8,587 bases of DNA from an uncultured Clostridia bacterium. GTDB lineage: Bacteria; Bacillota; Clostridia; Oscillospirales; Ruminococcaceae. The notes below the pieces were generated by a model that did not search any database, had not been told where the DNA came from, and was given only the letters and a program-made list of their open reading frames with translations. The position numbers and the translations under genes were made by a program. Below are positions 5,769 through 8,587 of the stretch, in pieces (positions within the stretch are counted from its first letter, which is position 1; every line of letters begins with the position of its first letter). The stretch spans positions 1-8,587 of the forward strand of contig CAMEQX010000042.1 in assembly GCA_945933905.1 (NCBI GenBank), in the 5' to 3' direction.

Positions 5769-6629
5769 CTAATTCAGCTTCGTAAAGCCCTCGCCGTAAA
5801 CCTCGTTTGCGCTGGTCGTGATGACAAACGCCTTCGGGTCGGCGGTTTTTACAATGCGCTTGACCTTGGAATAATTGCTCCTGTGAACAGCCGTCGCGAG
5901 AACCTGCCGCTCGTTTCCGCTGTAAGCGCCCTCGCCCTTGAAGAGCGTCACGCCGTTGCTCTGCTTCAAAATCTCCTCGGCAATCGTCTTGGAGTTCTCG
6001 GAGCAAATCAGCATACATCGGCTCTCCTGACTGCCGTAAACGATAGTGTCCGTGAGCTTCGATTGAACGAAAATCGCAATCGCCGCGAAAAGCACGTTGT
6101 TGACGTTCCCGAAAACAGCAAATCCCGCTGCCACGACAACGCAGTCAAGAACCGCCTGAATTGCCCCGAGCTTGAAATCGGTGTGGTATTTCCCGATGAT
6201 TTTCGTGAGGATATCCGTGCCGCCAGAGGTGCTTTCGCGGTTGTAGCCGAGCCCCAAGCCGATACCCATTGCCGCGCCGCCGAAAATTGCCGCGACAACG
6301 CCGTTTCCGCCCGACGCGTCATACACAGGAACAAACATCTCCGCTAAATTCGTGAAAACGGTTATCATCGCAACCGAAATCATCGTTTTTATCATCGTGG
6401 TTTTGTTCAGCAGAATAAATCCCGCGATAATCAGCGGAATGTTCAGCAAAAAAATCAGCGTGCCGACGCTTATTCCCCAGAATTTCGTGAGAATAATCGC
6501 AATTCCCGTCACGCCGCCCGGCGCGATATCGTTCGGGGAGATGAAGATGTGAATTCCGAGCGAATAAATCGCCGCGGCTAAAATCATCACCAAAATGTCA
6601 ATTATCCAACGACGAATTTTCTTTTTCAT
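5769..6629 (-). CDS. YitT-family membrane protein with C-terminal DUF2179
   Basis: A 286-aa protein of the usual length. About five or six membrane helices lie within residues 9-190 (roughly 9-30, 53-74, 80-100, 111-129, 156-190), with family signatures PGGVTG (37-42) and ESTSGGTDIL (132-141). The soluble DUF2179 domain covers about 203-286, with GVTLFKGEGAYSG and a VITTSANEVYGEGF end. Substrate and mechanism are not established for the family. The ATG has AGAAGG 8 bases upstream, lying inside the end of mrnC; only 4 bp separate the genes, so translation is probably coupled. Confidence 0.93.
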   Translation of the reverse strand: MKKKIRRWIIDILVMILAAAIYSLGIHIFISPNDIAPGGVTGIAIILTKFWGISVGTLIFLLNIPLIIAGFILLNKTTMIKTMISVAMITVFTNLAEMFVPVYDASGGNGVVAAIFGGAAMGIGLGLGYNRESTSGGTDILTKIIGKYHTDFKLGAIQAVLDCVVVAAGFAVFGNVNNVLFAAIAIFVQSKLTDTIVYGSQESRCMLICSENSKTIAEEILKQSNGVTLFKGEGAYSGNERQVLATAVHRSNYSKVKRIVKTADPKAFVITTSANEVYGEGFTKLN

Positions 6630-6633
6630 TTGC

Positions 6634-7056
6634 TCAACCTTCTTCGGAAAACGTATTGATGATTACGTCAAAAAGTTCTCTCAAACGGTCGTTTTGCCCT
6701 GAAAGCGCGAGGTAGCCGAAAAGCGTTTCAAGAGCGGTCGCGCGGCGGTATTCGGAGGCTTTCGCGCTCTTTGGGATTGAAATTCCGCCCGAATTTCGTC
6801 CGCGCCGCAGAATATCGGCTTCCTTTTCCGTGAGGAGCGGCTCGATGATGTTCACTGCTTCGGACTGAAAGCTCGCGCGGACGCGTTTTACCGCAAGCTC
6901 GTGGAGTTTACCCGCGTTTGTCTGATGATTTCGGACAATGTTCTCGCGGACGAGCGTTTCGTAAACCGAGTCCCCGTAAAATGCGAGAACGTTCGGCGAA
7001 TAAGCCGTCGCTTCCTTTTCGGAGAGCGGGTCACTTTTCAAGAATGTAATAGACAA
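6634..7056 (-). CDS. mrnC: Mini-ribonuclease 3 (Mini-III)
   Basis: Mini-III is a homodimeric RNase III-type nuclease without a dsRNA-binding domain; in Bacillus it trims the 23S rRNA precursor stem. The protein is 140 aa, matching the family (about 140). YGDSVYE (27-33) carries the metal-binding Asp29 and Glu33, RRGRN is at 84-88, and ALETLFGYL (108-116) holds the second acidic site (Glu110). The start chosen is TTG 7056-7054 because GAGGAG (7064-7069 on the + strand) lies 7 bases upstream. A TTG at 7083 would give 149 aa but has no good site and adds an unconserved extension. The 5' end overlaps the upstream gene by 26 bp. Confidence 0.93.
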   Translation of the reverse strand: MSITFLKSDPLSEKEATAYSPNVLAFYGDSVYETLVRENIVRNHQTNAGKLHELAVKRVRASFQSEAVNIIEPLLTEKEADILRRGRNSGGISIPKSAKASEYRRATALETLFGYLALSGQNDRLRELFDVIINTFSEEG

Positions 7057-7726
7057 AGCTGTACTCCTCGCTATGCAATTCAAACATATACATTTCTTTG
7101 TTCAGCTCCGAAATTCCCGTTTCCTCGCCGTCCTCCGAAGCGCCCTCAAGCTTTTGCATTTCAGCCTTCAGCGGCTCGTAAAGACCGTGCGTCCAGTCGG
7201 TTTTCGGGGCAATGTAAAAGTCGCGGATTTTGAAGCCCTGCTCCTTTGCGTTCCTCAGCACCGCGTCCAGCGCCTCGGGCTTTCCGAAACGGCGCTCGAT
7301 GTAGCACTTTGTATCGGGCGACGGCTCAATCAGCCAGCAAAGCGTCCTGAAAACCGCAGTGCCGCCTTTTTCGAGATTGTCGTAAATCTGCTCCAACAAA
7401 AGCGCCGAGCCCTCAAGGACAGAAACTCCGTTGTACCATATAAAATCCCACTCGGTCTCGCTTTGCGGGATTTCAAACGGCATCACAACCCGTGATGAAA
7501 AGCCTTTTGCCGCGGCGCGCTCCGCACGAAACTGCTCGAAAAAGCACGTGGAAATCTCCGCATTTGTCTGCTTTTTGAGAAGCGTTGGTGTGAAGCACTC
7601 GTCGCCGATAAAGAGCGCGTTTTTCGGCGAAACGTTCCCGCAAAGCGTAAGAACCTTCTGCGCTGTTTCCTCGCTGCCCGCAGTCGCGCGGTCGAGGTTG
7701 TTGAAAATAATGCTGATTGAACTCAT
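7031..7726 (-). CDS. Class I SAM-dependent methyltransferase-like protein, motif I degenerate
   Basis: A 231-aa protein. The middle resembles class I methyltransferases: EWDFIWYNGVSVLEG (92-106) sits where the family has the D-x-I-x-x-N motif, and LEKGGTAVFRTLCW (118-131) corresponds to the L-x-P-G-G strand and turn. Residues 148-190 include WTHGLYEPLK, like the C-terminal part of type-11 enzymes. The SAM-binding motif I (expected as V-L-D-x-G-C-G-x-G) would be ALFIGDECFTP (37-47), which lacks the glycine-rich loop. SAM binding is therefore uncertain and it may be a divergent or non-catalytic member. ATG 7726 follows GGAGG at 7738-7742 with an 11-base spacer; that site lies in a hairpin. It overlaps mrnC by 26 bp, consistent with a role tied to RNA or the ribosome, which is inference. 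Confidence 0.65.
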   Translation of the reverse strand: MSSISIIFNNLDRATAGSEETAQKVLTLCGNVSPKNALFIGDECFTPTLLKKQTNAEISTCFFEQFRAERAAAKGFSSRVVMPFEIPQSETEWDFIWYNGVSVLEGSALLLEQIYDNLEKGGTAVFRTLCWLIEPSPDTKCYIERRFGKPEALDAVLRNAKEQGFKIRDFYIAPKTDWTHGLYEPLKAEMQKLEGASEDGEETGISELNKEMYMFELHSEEYSFVYYILEK

Positions 7727-7737
7727 AATTGTGTTCG

Positions 7738-7760
7738 CCTCCCGAAATCCCGCTCGGAAG
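7738..7760 (-). promoter_or_regulatory. Hairpin sequestering the Shine-Dalgarno of the methyltransferase-like gene
   Basis: On the - strand transcript CUUCCGA (7760-7754) pairs with UCGGGAG (7745-7739) over 7 bp, including one U-G, with an 8-nt loop. Four of the five bases of GGAGG (7742-7738) are in the stem. It follows the long structured element after a single unpaired base, a layout typical of translational control. Confidence 0.65.
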
Positions 7761-7761
7761 T

Positions 7762-7868
7762 CCGGACCGGCGATAAACCGCCATCTACTTCGTCAACGAC
7801 ATCTCGGCAGGCACAAAGCCTAGCCGAGATATCGTTTCCTCGTATCTGACGATTTCTCGCCAGTCCGG
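7762..7868 (-). ncRNA. Long structured RNA element between obgE and the methyltransferase-like gene
   Basis: Read as - strand RNA, 7868-7847 pairs with 7762-7783 over 22 positions: 18 Watson-Crick pairs, 3 U-G and a single G.A mismatch (7856/7774). A purine-rich internal loop follows (7846-7837, GAUACGAGGA, opposite 7794-7784, GACGAAGUAGA), able to form G.A pairs. An apical stem comes next, 7836-7818 with 7795-7812: 18 pairs with one bulged U at 7822 and loop UUUGU. The element begins 10 nt after the obgE stop. All four wobbles pair only in this sense. There is no T run, so it is not a simple terminator. I match it to no known family. Confidence 0.75.
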
Positions 7869-7878
7869 TTAGTTTTCT

Positions 7879-8587
7879 TTATCTAACGTAATTGAACTCA
7901 AAATCGTAAATGGAAACCACATCGTCCTCTTCAATTCCCATACGCTCAAGCTCGTCTATAATGCCGCTTTGACGGAGAACTCGCTGGAAATATTGCAGAC
8001 TTTCATAGTCCTCCATATTGCAGTTGTATAAAATCGGCGCAAGCCAGTCTGCCGTGACGATAAACACGCCGTCCTCGTTTGTGATGCTGAACGAGCGCTT
8101 TTCCTCAGCCATTTTCTCCAGCTCCTCGAGCGAAAGCGGAGTAGGCTCAAAGCGCTTCACGGGCGGCAATTTGTCAAGCTCCGCGCAAGCCTCGTCCATA
8201 AGCTCTGCTGTTCCCTCGGTTGTCGCCGCCGAAATCCTGAACAGCTTCAGACCTTTTCCCGCGATATATTCCTCAAAGCGCGCGATTTGCTCCTCATCGG
8301 CGAGGTCGCACTTGTTCGCCGCGACAATCTGCGGCAGCTCGGACAAATCCTCCGAGAAATTCGCAAGCTCGGCGTTGATTTTCTCGTAATCTTCGATAGG
8401 GTCGCGCCCTTCAATCCCCGAAACATCAACAACGTGGATTATCAAGCGGCAGCGCTCAACGTGCCGCAAAAACTCGTGACCGAGCCCCGCGCCCTCCGAA
8501 GCGCCCTCGATAAGCCCCGGAATATCCGCCATAACAAAGGACTTTTCGCCGCGCTTTACCACACCAAGAACAGGCGTGAGCGTGGTG
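7879..8587 (-). CDS. obgE: GTPase ObgE/CgtA, C-terminal part (5' end outside window)
   Basis: Obg is a GTPase that binds the large ribosomal subunit during assembly and links it to stress responses. The frame is open to the window edge and gives 235 residues, a little over half of the usual 430. Visible are the switch I segment TTLTPVLGVV (1-10), G3 DIPGLIEGA (21-29), G4 NKCD (91-94), G5 SAA (119-121) and the C-terminal OCT domain (about 166-235, with MEDYESLQYFQRVL). The N-terminal Obg fold, P-loop and start are beyond base 8587; an internal GTG at 8562 is not a start because switch I precedes it. TAA is at 7879-7881. It leads the gene run methyltransferase-mrnC-yitT-yebC, with the structured RNA just downstream. 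Confidence 0.97.
   Translation of the reverse strand, partial: TTLTPVLGVVKRGEKSFVMADIPGLIEGASEGAGLGHEFLRHVERCRLIIHVVDVSGIEGRDPIEDYEKINAELANFSEDLSELPQIVAANKCDLADEEQIARFEEYIAGKGLKLFRISAATTEGTAELMDEACAELDKLPPVKRFEPTPLSLEELEKMAEEKRSFSITNEDGVFIVTADWLAPILYNCNMEDYESLQYFQRVLRQSGIIDELERMGIEEDDVVSIYDFEFNYVR

Noticed and set aside
7762..7868. Structured element as a MITE-like insertion
   Set aside because: No flanking target duplication is seen, and the wobble pairs are compatible only with - strand RNA; a genome search could still revive this.
7762..7868. Structured element as SRP RNA or 6S RNA
   Set aside because: It lacks the conserved SRP tetraloop and asymmetric loop sequences, is much shorter than 6S RNA, and sits 10 nt after a stop codon within an operon.

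Overview
The window looks like a chromosomal segment of a Gram-positive Clostridia member, probably Oscillospiraceae/Ruminococcus-like. This is inference from protein families: Mini-III RNase MrnC, YitT with a DUF2179 tail, DUF378, a clostridial-type MnmA with a CxxC motif, a Ser-rich lipoprotein, strong AGGAGG-type ribosome binding sites and tRNA genes with encoded CCA. Coding sequence is moderately GC-rich and intergenic promoters are AT-rich. No phage, IS or CRISPR element is visible.

Layout, left to right. (1) The 3' end of nadA overlaps mnmA by 8 bp on the + strand. The pair ends at a bidirectional terminator shared with a convergent small DUF378 membrane protein gene. (2) A tRNA operon (Val-UAC, Asp-GUC, Gly-GCC) follows a full-consensus sigma-A promoter and ends in a terminator. 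(3) A gene-free stretch of about 330 bp carries a chain of abutting perfect hairpins. (4) A LacI-type regulator (- strand) is divergent from a Ser/Thr-rich lipoprotein of unknown function (+ strand), each with a recognisable promoter. (5) A second hairpin-rich spacer shares two anchor sequences with the first. (6) A - strand gene run, read right to left, covers obgE (5' end outside the window), a methyltransferase-like gene, mrnC, yitT and yebC. Genes from the methyltransferase to yebC are overlapping or closely spaced, as in an operon centred on ribosome and RNA functions.

The most notable signal is the 152-bp gap between obgE and the methyltransferase-like gene. Read as the - strand transcript it folds into one long hairpin (7762-7868) of about 39 base pairs with a purine-rich internal loop. 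A second hairpin follows immediately and pairs most of the Shine-Dalgarno sequence of the next gene. Every wobble position pairs only in the transcript sense (U-G) and would be a C/A mismatch on the other strand, which argues for a functional RNA rather than a DNA palindrome. I do not recognise it as a known riboswitch class. It is the best candidate here for an undescribed element. The two hairpin-mosaic spacers come second.
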